Shown here: positions 8,959 to 16,423 of the stretch, piece by piece | How positions within the stretch are numbered: position 1 is the first letter of the stretch | Layout of the letters: the number at the start of each line of letters is the position of its first letter | NCBI GenBank assembly: GCA_944386195.1 | Contig: CALXAD010000022.1 | Coordinates: 1 to 33,945, forward strand | Direction: 5' to 3' | Length of the DNA: 33,945 nt | From: an uncultured Clostridia bacterium | GTDB lineage: Bacteria > Bacillota > Clostridia > TANB77 > CAG-508 | Translations under genes and position numbers: made by a program | Notes under the pieces: generated by a model | Seen by the model: only the letters and a program-made list of their open reading frames with translations | Databases searched by the model: none | Told to the model about the DNA's origin: nothing

Positions 8959-9054
8959 CCAATTGGGGACGTTTCATTTTGGACAAAATGTCCAATCTGG
9001 GACAGTCCCCAAAAGGACAAAATGTCCAAAAAGAAACGTCCCCAGTTGGTCATT
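8954..9054. repeat. 101-bp GGGGAC palindromic repeat (REP/MITE-like)
   Basis: The outer arms match over 21 of 22 bases as an inverted repeat; the left begins AATGACCAATTGGGGACG at 8954 and the right ends at 9054. Inside are two copies of GGACAAAATGTCC (8981-8993 and 9015-9027) and a central GGGACAGTCCC. The left half matches a second locus at 32070-32112 at 37 of 43 positions. No transposase gene is within the window. The element separates spoIIIAG from spoIIIAH and as RNA would form a strong hairpin, but no T-run follows it. Confidence 0.85.
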
Positions 9055-9079
9055 GCTTACAATAGAAAGGAAGGTTTTT

Positions 9080-9721
9080 ATGAAATTGTTAAAGAAAAAT
9101 CAAGTTATTATTTATACTATAGCTGTTTTATTAATGGTTGCTGGATATTTAAATTATTCTACAAATACAGGTGAGGCTCTAGAGGCAAGCATAAATGAAA
9201 TGGCAAATACTGCAAATATTGGAGATGCAAGACTTGTAAGTACAGAGCCTGTTGATGAGAATACAGTAAATGAAGTTCAAAATACAACTAATGTTACAAA
9301 TACCTCAAATACTAATACTATTGCAGAAAACACAGCCAATAATACAATAGCTCAAACCAACGCAACTGTTAGTGATGATGATTATTTTGCTAAGTCAAAA
9401 TTAGAAAGAGATAGCATGTATTCACAAATGCTAGAAACTTATGAAAACGTTCTAAATAGTGATAATTCTTTAGAAACTCAAAAACAATCTGCAACAGAGG
9501 AAATAACTAAAATTAATAATACTAAAAATAGCATTATGGTTTGTGAAAACTTGCTAAAAACGAAAGGATTTGATAATAGTGTTATTTTTGTAAATGGAGA
9601 TAGTATTAGTGTAATAATTGGAGCTGAACAATTAACTCAAGAGGAAATTGCTCAAATACAAAATATTATTTCTAGAGAAATGAAGGCTGATATTCAAAAT
9701 ATTCATATTTCAACTAAATAA
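9080..9721 (+). CDS. spoIIIAH: Stage III sporulation protein AH
   Basis: SpoIIIAH is the mother-cell partner of forespore SpoIIQ in the feeding channel. From the ATG at 9080 (RBS AAAGGAAGG) it is 213 residues: a short basic N-terminus, one membrane helix (about 9-24), a Thr/Asn-rich linker (about 60-100) and a C-terminal YscJ/FliF-like ring domain containing VIFVNGDSISVIIG. The open frame extends upstream through the palindromic repeat to 8918, but that part reads through repeat sequence and is not a plausible start. A hairpin terminator follows. Confidence 0.93.
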   Translation: MKLLKKNQVIIYTIAVLLMVAGYLNYSTNTGEALEASINEMANTANIGDARLVSTEPVDENTVNEVQNTTNVTNTSNTNTIAENTANNTIAQTNATVSDDDYFAKSKLERDSMYSQMLETYENVLNSDNSLETQKQSATEEITKINNTKNSIMVCENLLKTKGFDNSVIFVNGDSISVIIGAEQLTQEEIAQIQNIISREMKADIQNIHISTK

Positions 9722-9740
9722 TAAAGAAAAAAATGACAAA

Positions 9741-9767
9741 AAAAATAAGCCATTAGGCTTTCTTTTC
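9741..9767 (+). terminator. Terminator after spoIIIAH
   Basis: AAGCC (9747-9751) and GGCTT (9756-9760) form a short stem with loop ATTA, followed by TCTTTTC. It overlaps the 3' end of the convergent XRE gene. Confidence 0.5.
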
Positions 9768-9959
9768 TGTCATTTTTCTTATATAAGCTCCAATTTCTTC
9801 ATCTGTTAAATCTAATTCATTAATCAAGGCTCTTAAAATATCTCTTCTAGGTAAGTCTTCTTCATTATCTATTCTTACATATTGTCTTAAACTAACACCT
9901 AAAATTTGTGCCATTTCTTCTTGAGTATAATTCTTTAATTTCCTCTTTTCTTTATTCAT
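9753..9959 (-). CDS. XRE-family helix-turn-helix regulator
   Basis: This 68-residue protein is almost entirely a Cro/C1-type HTH: YTQEEMAQILGVSLRQYVRID forms helices 1-3, and LRALINELDLTDEEIGAYI the C-terminal helices. There is no sensor or membrane domain. It is transcribed divergently from the pilin-like gene at 10102. The shared gap contains an inverted repeat over the pilin promoter, so it probably controls that gene and perhaps itself. An AAGGTGGT RBS lies just before its ATG, and a weak minus-strand promoter (TTGATG, 17 nt, TTTAAT) lies upstream. Confidence 0.85.
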   Translation of the reverse strand: MNKEKRKLKNYTQEEMAQILGVSLRQYVRIDNEEDLPRRDILRALINELDLTDEEIGAYIRKMTEKKA

Positions 9960-10017
9960 ATAACCACCTTGAAATACTAATTAAATAAATTATTGCATAA
10001 AACATCAAATATTTGTA

Positions 10018-10046
10018 TTGGCATTAAATGTCATATTATATATAAT
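10018..10046 (+). promoter_or_regulatory. Promoter of the pilin-like gene
   Basis: TTGGCA (10018-10023) and TATAAT (10041-10046) are separated by exactly 17 nt. The promoter faces the pilin-like gene and is covered by an inverted repeat. Confidence 0.7.
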
Positions 10047-10061
10047 GACATTAAAAGACAT
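10027..10061. promoter_or_regulatory. Candidate operator for the XRE regulator
   Basis: AATGTCAT (10027-10034) and ATGACATT (10045-10052) are perfect inverted half-sites, and a third related half-site AAGACAT lies at 10055-10061. The first sits between -35 and -10 and the second overlaps the end of the -10 box, so a bound repressor would block RNA polymerase. Regulation by the adjacent XRE protein is inference. Confidence 0.55.
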
Positions 10062-10101
10062 GCTTTATACTTTAGACAAATAAAAATGGGAGGGAAAACA
10101 A

Positions 10102-11466
10102 ATGAAAGAAAATTTGAAACAAGAAAAAGCTATAACACTTATAGCTTTAGTAATTACAGTAATTGTTCTTTTAATTTTAGCAGGAGTATCAATTGCAATG
10201 TTAACAGGAGATAATGGAATTATTACACAAGCACAAAAAGCAAAAGAGAAAACAGAGCAAGCATCAGATGAAGAAGGAATACAACTAGCAATAATGTCAG
10301 CATCAATGAATGATAACGGATATACAGAAAATTTAGATGAAACAAGTTTAAGAAATAAATTAGAAAATCAGTTTGGAGATGAAAAAATAGATTTAAATCC
10401 AAACGAAGATGGAAGTTTTATAGTAATAGTAAATGATAGAGAATACTATGTTAATAATAATAAAGAAGTTATAAATAGTGATAATATGATAGCAATAAAT
10501 AATTTAGAAGAATTAATTGATTTTAGAGAAAAGGTAAATAAAGGAAATACTTATGAAGGAAAGTATGTATATTTAACCGATAATATAACGATGAGTGATA
10601 GTTGGACACCTATTGGAAAATATATTAGTGCAGATTCAACAGAAAATATACCTTTTGAAGGAATATTTGATGGAAAAAATTATACTATTGATGAAATAAA
10701 AATTGATTCTACTAGTAATGGCATTGGTTTGTTTGCTTATGCGGATAATGCAACTATAAAAAATTTAAAAATTGGAGGAAATTCATCTATAACAGGAAAT
10801 GCAGCTGTAGGAGGAATTATAGGTAAAGCAATAAATCAAACAATAATTAGTAATTGTGAAAATCAGGCAACTGTTCAAGGAAGTGGCAATATAATTGGTG
10901 GAATAGCAGGGTAACTGGACAATGGAATTATATATAATTGTTCAAACCTTGCAACTATAAAAAATACAAGTTCAAGTGATTTGATAGGTGGAATATTAGG
11001 TTTAGCCTCTCAAGCCAAAATTGCCGGATGCTATAATATCGGAAATATAGAGGGAAGATTTAATATTGGCGGAGTTATAGGTTCAGGTGATGGTTCTGTT
11101 GTAGGTAGTTGCTATAATACTGGTAGTATACAAGCCAATAACAATGCAGGTGGAATATTAGGACAAATGTATAATTCTGGAACAGTAAAAAATTGTTATA
11201 ATGTAGGTAATATACAAACATCTCAATCAACTAATAAAAAAGTCGGAGCAATGGTTGGAGTTTTTAATGATACTAAAACTATTAACACATATTATTTAAA
11301 AAATACAATAAATAATGGAAATGATATAGATAAAAATTGTACTGAATTTACATCAGAAGATGTTGGAAGTTTATATCAAAAACTAGGAAATGACTTTGAA
11401 AATGACGATGAAAATATAAATAAGGGTTATCCGATTTTAAATTGGCAAAGTAAGAGCAAAATTTGA
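10102..11466 (+). pseudogene. Pilin-like protein with GLUG repeats, interrupted by one in-frame TAA
   Basis: The N-terminus (about residues 8-36) is a type IV pilin-like hydrophobic helix with KAITLIALVITVIVLLILAG. The C-terminal half carries GLUG-type repeats (GGIIGKA, GGILG, GGVIGSG, GGILGQM with CYNIGNI/CYNTGSI units), common in surface and adhesin proteins. A single TAA at 10912-10914 splits the frame after GGIAG, yet the same frame continues with matching repeats to 11466, 454 positions in all. A Tyr codon (TAT or TAC) would fit there. The RBS is GGGAGGG. The stop could be a recent nonsense mutation, a sequence error or a stop that is sometimes read through. As it stands it yields a truncated 270-residue protein. 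Confidence 0.8.
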
Positions 11467-11491
11467 CACATCTTTATTCTAGTGCTATAAT
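11463..11491 (+). promoter_or_regulatory. Consensus promoter of the SCIFF peptide gene
   Basis: A perfect TTGACA (11463-11468) and perfect TATAAT (11486-11491) are 17 nt apart. The -35 box overlaps the stop codon of the pilin-like gene. This predicts strong vegetative expression. Confidence 0.85.
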
Positions 11492-11523
11492 AATACCTGA
11501 TGAAAAAAATACGGAGGGATAAA

Positions 11524-11670
11524 AATGAAAAGAATAGTAACATTAAATACAAGAAATTTAGAAGAAAGCGAAAAACATGGAGGATGTGGAGAATGCCAAA
11601 CATCATGCCAATCAGCATGTAAAACATCATGTGGTGTAGCAAACCAAAAATGTGAAAACGTAAATAAATA
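11524..11670 (+). CDS. scfA: SCIFF ranthipeptide precursor (six Cys in forty-five)
   Basis: This 48-residue peptide begins MKRIVTLNT and has exactly six cysteines at 21, 24, 28, 32, 36 and 43 in the core GGCGECQTSCQSACKTSC. It is the near-universal clostridial SCIFF precursor whose cysteines are linked to nearby residues by a radical SAM enzyme, giving thioether-bridged ranthipeptides that have been linked to cell signalling. The RBS is CGGAGGG. A hairpin follows and the maturase starts about 106 nt later. It is below the size usually picked up by gene finders. Confidence 0.95.
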
Positions 11671-11678
11671 ATAAAAAT

Positions 11679-11710
11679 TGCCGACACCTAAAAATGTCGG
11701 TAATTTATTT
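11679..11710 (+). terminator. Terminator or attenuator between SCIFF peptide and maturase
   Basis: CCGACA (11680-11685) pairs with TGTCGG (11694-11699), followed by a T-rich tail. Partial readthrough would give much more precursor than enzyme, which is common for peptide/maturase pairs. Confidence 0.7.
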
Positions 11711-11776
11711 TGCTTATTAAATTTTTGTTTTATAGAGTTAAATTTGATTAAATGAAGTAATAAAAGGAGTAGAAAA

Positions 11777-13162
11777 ATGATACATAGGTATAAATTAAAT
11801 GGATATAATATAGTGCTAGATACATATAGTGGAGGAGTACATTGTGTAGATGATGTAAGTTATGACATAATAGGAATGTTAGATAAAGGAATTGAGAGAG
11901 AAGAAATAAAGAAAAAAATATTAGAAAAATATGATATTAGTAAATCAGATTTAGAAGAAACATTTGAAGAAATTGATAATTTAATAGAAAATGGTCAATT
12001 GTTCTCTAAAGATATATTTAAAGGAAAAAATCTAGATTTAAAGAAAAGAGATTCAGTAATAAAAGCATTATGTTTACATGTAGCACATACTTGTAATTTA
12101 AATTGTGAATATTGCTTTGCAGGACAAGGAAAATATCATGGTGAAGACGCAATAATGAGTTTTGAAGTAGGTAAAAAAGCAATAGATTTTTTAGTAAAAA
12201 ACTCAGGTACAAGAAAGAATCTAGAAGTAGATTTTTTTGGAGGAGAGCCACTAGTTAACTTTGATGTTGTAAAAAAATTGGTTGCTTATGCAAGAAGTAT
12301 AGAAAAGGAAAATAATAAGCACTTTAGATTTACTTTAACAACAAATGGAATGCTTCTAGATGATGATGTAATAGACTTTTTAAACAAAGAAATGAATAAT
12401 GTAGTGCTTAGCCTAGATGGAAGAAAAGAAATAAATGACGCAAAAAGGAAAAAATTAAATGGTGAAGGAAGTTATGACATAATAGTTCCAAAATTTCAAA
12501 ACTTTGTTAAAAAAAGAGGAGACAAAGAATATTACATGAGAGGAACATTTACACGTAATAACCTAGACTTTACAAACGATATTTTTCATATGTTAGACTT
12601 AGGATTTAAAGAATTATCAATGGAACCTGTAGTATCAAAACCAGATACAGATTATGCTTTAAGAGAAGAAGATTTAGATACAATATTTGAACAATATGAA
12701 ATACTTGCAAAAGAAATGATAAAAAGAAGAAGAGAAGGAAACCCATTTACATTTTATCATTATATGATAGATTTATCAGGAGGACCATGTATATATAAAA
12801 GAATAACAGGATGTGGTTCAGGAACAGAATATTTAGCAGTAACACCAAACGGAGATTTTTATCCATGTCATCAATTCGTAGGAGATAAAAAATTCTTAAT
12901 GGGAAATGTAGATGAAGGAATTACTAACACCAAATTAAGAGACGAATTTAAATTATGTAATGTATATTCACGTAAAGAATGTGAAAATTGCTGGGCAAAA
13001 TTATATTGTAGTGGAGGTTGCGCAGCAAACAGTTATCATACAACAGGTAGCATAAATGGAGTATATGAATATGGATGTAAATTATTTAAGAAAAGAATTG
13101 AATGTGCAATAATGGTAAAAGTATCAGAAGCAATGGATGAAATGGAAAGTAAGGAGAATTAA
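11777..13162 (+). CDS. scfB: SCIFF maturase, radical SAM/SPASM enzyme
   Basis: This 461-residue enzyme installs thioether links in the SCIFF peptide encoded just upstream. An N-terminal peptide-binding region (about 1-90, RRE-like) precedes the radical SAM cluster motif C106-x3-C110-x2-C113 in HTCNLNCEYCF, with GGEP near residue 157. The C-terminal SPASM region carries CGSGTEYLAV, PNGDFYPCHQF and CENCWAKLYCSGGC, which hold two auxiliary 4Fe-4S clusters. Length and motifs match the family. The RBS AAAGGAG lies upstream. The downstream decarboxylase starts within a few bases and may be cotranscribed. Confidence 0.95.
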   Translation: MIHRYKLNGYNIVLDTYSGGVHCVDDVSYDIIGMLDKGIEREEIKKKILEKYDISKSDLEETFEEIDNLIENGQLFSKDIFKGKNLDLKKRDSVIKALCLHVAHTCNLNCEYCFAGQGKYHGEDAIMSFEVGKKAIDFLVKNSGTRKNLEVDFFGGEPLVNFDVVKKLVAYARSIEKENNKHFRFTLTTNGMLLDDDVIDFLNKEMNNVVLSLDGRKEINDAKRKKLNGEGSYDIIVPKFQNFVKKRGDKEYYMRGTFTRNNLDFTNDIFHMLDLGFKELSMEPVVSKPDTDYALREEDLDTIFEQYEILAKEMIKRRREGNPFTFYHYMIDLSGGPCIYKRITGCGSGTEYLAVTPNGDFYPCHQFVGDKKFLMGNVDEGITNTKLRDEFKLCNVYSRKECENCWAKLYCSGGCAANSYHTTGSINGVYEYGCKLFKKRIECAIMVKVSEAMDEMESKEN

Positions 13163-13163
13163 T

Positions 13164-14567
13164 TTGGAAAATTTACAAGAAAAGTTAGAAGAATATTATA
13201 ATAAAAATTACTTACCAATGCATATGCCAGGACATAAAAGAAATGTAAAATTACTGGGAGAAAAATTGCCATATAAAATAGACATAACAGAAATATCAGG
13301 ATTTGATGATTTACATCATGCAAACGGTTTGATAAAAAATATAGAGAATAAAGCAAGAAAAATTTATGGAAGCAAAAGAAGTTTTATATTAGTAAATGGA
13401 AGTACATGTGGAATTTTAGCAGGAATAAGAAGTGTTATTAATTTTGGAGATAAAGTACTAATTGCTAGAAATTCACATAAATCAGTATATAATGCAATAG
13501 AATTAAACAATTTAAATGCAATATATATATCTTCAAAAATAAATAAATATGGAATAGATGGAAATATAGATGTTAAAGAAATAGAAAAAAAAATAAAAGA
13601 AAATAAAGATATAAAATTAGTAGTAATAACATCACCAACATATGAAGGAGTAATTAATAATATAAAATCAATAGTTTCTATTGCTCATAAATATAATATA
13701 CCTGTACTAGTTGATGAAGCACATGGAGCACATCTAAGATTTATGGACAATCTATACAATAAAGAAGCTTTGAATTCAGGAGCAGATATAGTAATTCAAA
13801 GTTTGCACAAAACACTTCCAGCTTTAACTGGGACAGCTTTGTTACATATACAAGGAGAATTAGTAAGAGAAGAAAATGTAGCAAGAGAATTATCTATATT
13901 TGAAACAAGTAGCCCATCATATATATTAATGTCATCAATAGAAGAATGCTTAGATATTTTAATATATAAAGAAGAATTGTTTAAAGAATATGAAAATAAT
14001 TTAAAATATTTTTATAAAGAAACAAAAAAATTACAAAAACTAAAAATATTAGGAAATGAAATAGAAAATAAAGAATATTATGATTTTGGAAAAATAGTTA
14101 TAATAACAAAAAATACTAATATAACAGGAAAAGAACTTGCAGATATATTAAGAAAAGAGTATAAAATAGAATTAGAAATGTCATCTATAGATTATGCATT
14201 AGCAATGACAAGTATATGTGATACTAAAGAAAACTTTATAAGATTATTAAATGCATTAGAAGAAATAGATAAAAAATTAGAAAACAAAGAAGAAAAAGAA
14301 AATAAGATAGAAATAGTATTACCAGAAAAGAAAATGAATATTTTAGATGCAATAAAAAACAATAATTCAAAATATTTAAATTATAAAGAAACAGAAGGAA
14401 AAATATCAAAAGAATATATTTGGATTTATCCACCAGGAATACCTCTAATTGCACCTGGAGAAATAATTAACAAAGAAATTATACAAAAAATAAATGACTA
14501 TAAAAATGCAAATATAGAAGTAAGAACAACATTTGATAAATTTCCTAAAATAGAAGTTATAGAATAA
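13164..14567 (+). CDS. Orn/Lys/Arg-type PLP-dependent decarboxylase
   Basis: This is a 467-residue fold-type I PLP enzyme of the short Gram-positive Orn/Lys/Arg decarboxylase family, which makes polyamine precursors. It has the N-terminal HMPGHKRN signature, DEAHGAH at 184-190 and the PLP lysine K216 in QSLHKTLPALTG. The C-terminal domain has YPPGIPLIAPGE. I chose the TTG at 13164, with AAGGAG 7-8 nt upstream, over an ATG at 13137 that lies inside scfB. Whether the substrate is arginine, lysine or ornithine is not readable from sequence. In many Clostridia such a gene follows the SCIFF pair or a tmk/holB cluster. Confidence 0.9.
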   Translation: MENLQEKLEEYYNKNYLPMHMPGHKRNVKLLGEKLPYKIDITEISGFDDLHHANGLIKNIENKARKIYGSKRSFILVNGSTCGILAGIRSVINFGDKVLIARNSHKSVYNAIELNNLNAIYISSKINKYGIDGNIDVKEIEKKIKENKDIKLVVITSPTYEGVINNIKSIVSIAHKYNIPVLVDEAHGAHLRFMDNLYNKEALNSGADIVIQSLHKTLPALTGTALLHIQGELVREENVARELSIFETSSPSYILMSSIEECLDILIYKEELFKEYENNLKYFYKETKKLQKLKILGNEIENKEYYDFGKIVIITKNTNITGKELADILRKEYKIELEMSSIDYALAMTSICDTKENFIRLLNALEEIDKKLENKEEKENKIEIVLPEKKMNILDAIKNNNSKYLNYKETEGKISKEYIWIYPPGIPLIAPGEIINKEIIQKINDYKNANIEVRTTFDKFPKIEVIE

Positions 14568-14596
14568 TAGTAGTGATAGTACTGCTATTATTTTTT
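14566..14596 (+). terminator. Terminator after the decarboxylase
   Basis: AATAGTAG (14566-14573) pairs, with one G-U, with CTGCTATT (14582-14589), followed by a T-run. The stem overlaps the stop codon. Confidence 0.8.
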
Positions 14597-14664
14597 ATAT
14601 TTTTTTTGGAATACCTAAAAACATCTTAAAATTTTATGAAAATAGTTGTAAATTTAATAAAAAA

Positions 14665-14692
14665 TTGATATACTTATACAGAAAATTATAAT
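14665..14692 (+). promoter_or_regulatory. Promoter of the Asp23/AmaP operon
   Basis: TTGATA (14665-14670) and TATAAT (14687-14692) are spaced by 16 nt, about 30 nt before the gene's RBS. Confidence 0.65.
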
Positions 14693-14724
14693 AATCTTTA
14701 AAAAAAGATAGAGGAGGAATAATT

Positions 14725-15177
14725 ATGAGTGAAGAAGGAAAAGAAAATAACGAAAACAAAGAAAAAGAAGAAATTGTAGAACTAGATGATGAAATAAAAA
14801 CAGAAAATGATGGAATAAAAATATCAGATGATGTAGTTGCAGTAATAGCAGGTGTTGCAGTATCAGAGGTACCTGGAGTTTCTGGAATGGCAGGAGGATT
14901 TGCTGGAGGAATATCAGAAGTATTTAGTGGAAAGAAAAATTTAGCAAAAGGTATAAAAGCAGAAATAGTAGAAAATACTGCAAAAATAGATGTCAATATA
15001 ATAGTAGAATATGGTTCAAGAATACCAGATGTGGCATTTGAAATCCAAAACAGGGTAAAAAAAGCAGTTGAAAGCATGACAGGTTTAAAAGTAGAAGAAG
15101 TAAATGTACATGTACAAGGTGTAAACACAGACACAGCAGTAAAAACAAATACAGAAAACGAAAAAAATGAAGAATAA
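14725..15177 (+). CDS. Asp23/Gls24 family envelope stress protein
   Basis: This 150-residue protein has an acidic N-terminal extension (about 1-28) followed by the Asp23 domain: ISDDVVAVIAGVAVSEVPGV and later SRIPDVAFEIQNRVKKAVE. Asp23-type proteins form abundant filaments at the membrane, anchored by AmaP. AmaP and a DUF2273 protein follow on the same strand, the usual cluster. The start follows AGAGGAGGA. The C-terminal tail is again acidic and likely disordered. Confidence 0.93.
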   Translation: MSEEGKENNENKEKEEIVELDDEIKTENDGIKISDDVVAVIAGVAVSEVPGVSGMAGGFAGGISEVFSGKKNLAKGIKAEIVENTAKIDVNIIVEYGSRIPDVAFEIQNRVKKAVESMTGLKVEEVNVHVQGVNTDTAVKTNTENEKNEE

Positions 15178-15196
15178 ATAAAAAGGAGAATGAAAA

Positions 15197-15754
15197 ATGA
15201 AAACTTTAGAAAAAATCACATTAATAATATATTCAAACATAATATTAATATTATCAATAGTAGTATGTTTACTAATATTTGGTTGGTTAGATATGGGACT
15301 AGTTGGAGACATGTTCTATAGAATTATAGTAGGAGAGACATCAAGTAAAATAGTACTTGGATTAAGTATAATATTTATATTGTTATCAATAAAATGTATA
15401 TTTTTTGATTCAACATCAAAAGAACAAATAAAAGAAAGACAAGGAGTTTTATTAGAAAACGAAAGTGGAAAACTTTTAATTTCTAAAGAAACAATAGAAA
15501 ATTTAGTGAATTCAGTAGCATTAAATTTTCAAAGTGCAGAACAAGTAACAACTAGAGTAGACCTTGATAAAGATAATAATGTAAAAGTATATGTTAATTT
15601 AATAATAAGTTCAGATGCAGTAATTAAAGACTTATCAGCAAATCTTCAAACAAAAATAAAAGAAAAAGTAAAAACAGCAACTGATTTAGATGTAAAAGAA
15701 GTAAATATTACAGTTAAGAAAGTAGCACCAAAGAAAGAAGAAGAACAAGCTTAA
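15197..15754 (+). CDS. amaP: Alkaline shock response membrane anchor protein AmaP
   Basis: This 185-residue protein has two N-terminal membrane helices (about 5-31 and 49-67) and a cytoplasmic Asp23-like domain with VNSVALNFQSAEQVTTRVDL. This matches AmaP, which ties Asp23 filaments to the membrane. It begins 19 nt after the Asp23 gene with its own AAAAGGAG RBS. The tail is Lys/Glu-rich. Confidence 0.9.
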   Translation: MKTLEKITLIIYSNIILILSIVVCLLIFGWLDMGLVGDMFYRIIVGETSSKIVLGLSIIFILLSIKCIFFDSTSKEQIKERQGVLLENESGKLLISKETIENLVNSVALNFQSAEQVTTRVDLDKDNNVKVYVNLIISSDAVIKDLSANLQTKIKEKVKTATDLDVKEVNITVKKVAPKKEEEQA

Positions 15755-15783
15755 GAATTAATACTAAGAAAGGAATGAATTGT

Positions 15784-15987
15784 ATGAACGGATTTAAAGA
15801 TTTTTGGAATCATTACAAAGGGGCTATTATAGGAATTGTTATTGCTGTTTTAATTTTAATAACAAGATTACAAGATTTAATATTAGCAGCAGTTGTTATA
15901 ATTTTAGGAGCTCTTATTGGAAATTATGTACAACAAAATAAAGATTTTGTTAAAACAAAATTAAAAAGTTTTATAGATAAGATGTAA
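15784..15987 (+). CDS. DUF2273 small membrane protein
   Basis: This protein of about 67 residues has two hydrophobic segments (about 12-28 and 33-49) and a basic tail, with the [17 protein letters not shown] pattern of DUF2273 proteins found beside Asp23/AmaP. I prefer the ATG at 15784, about 9 nt after AAGGA; the in-frame ATG at 15775 lies directly on the RBS. It is probably the third member of the envelope-stress operon. Confidence 0.88.
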   Translation: MNGFKDFWNHYKGAIIGIVIAVLILITRLQDLILAAVVIILGALIGNYVQQNKDFVKTKLKSFIDKM

Positions 15988-16003
15988 AAGAAAGGAAAAC
16001 AAA

Positions 16004-16405
16004 ATGACACGTTCTGAAATTAGAGAAGCAGCTTTTAAATTAATTTATAGTTTAGAAATACAAAAAGTAGAAAATTTAGAAGAAGCAATAGAGTTATATA
16101 TAGAAAGTAATAATATAACTAATAAAAGTGAAATAGATTATATTAAAGATGCAATTTTAGGAATTGAAAAAAATAAAAATGAAATTGAGGAAAAAATAAA
16201 AGAACATTTAAAATCAAACTGGAAAATAGAACGTATTTCTAAAATAGATTTAAGTATTTTAAAACTTGCAATATATGAAATAAAATATAAAGAATTACCA
16301 TTTAAAGTTGTAATTAATGAGGCTGTAGAACTTGCAAAAAAATATGGGGAAGATAGCTCTAAAAACTTTGTAAATGGAGTTTTAGCAAGTATAGTAAAAG
16401 AATAA
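16004..16405 (+). CDS. nusB: Transcription antitermination factor NusB
   Basis: This 133-residue all-helical protein begins with [17 protein letters not shown] and contains [15 protein letters not shown] and [26 protein letters not shown], the conserved NusB segments. It binds BoxA RNA with NusE for rRNA antitermination. It follows DUF2273 by 16 nt and precedes xseA, a common clostridial order (asp23 cluster, nusB, xseA, xseB). Length is normal. Confidence 0.96.
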   Translation: MTRSEIREAAFKLIYSLEIQKVENLEEAIELYIESNNITNKSEIDYIKDAILGIEKNKNEIEEKIKEHLKSNWKIERISKIDLSILKLAIYEIKYKELPFKVVINEAVELAKKYGEDSSKNFVNGVLASIVKE

Positions 16406-16423
16406 AAAAAGGAAATGAAAAAC

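Noticed and set aside
8918..9079. An upstream start for spoIIIAH at 8918
   Set aside because: It would translate the palindromic repeat and lacks an RBS; the ATG at 9080 has AAAGGAAGG and gives the normal N-terminal helix.
10912..10914. The pilin TAA as a fourth recoding site of the same system
   Set aside because: No CGG is present and the frame is unchanged on both sides, so it is a nonsense codon, not a +1 event.
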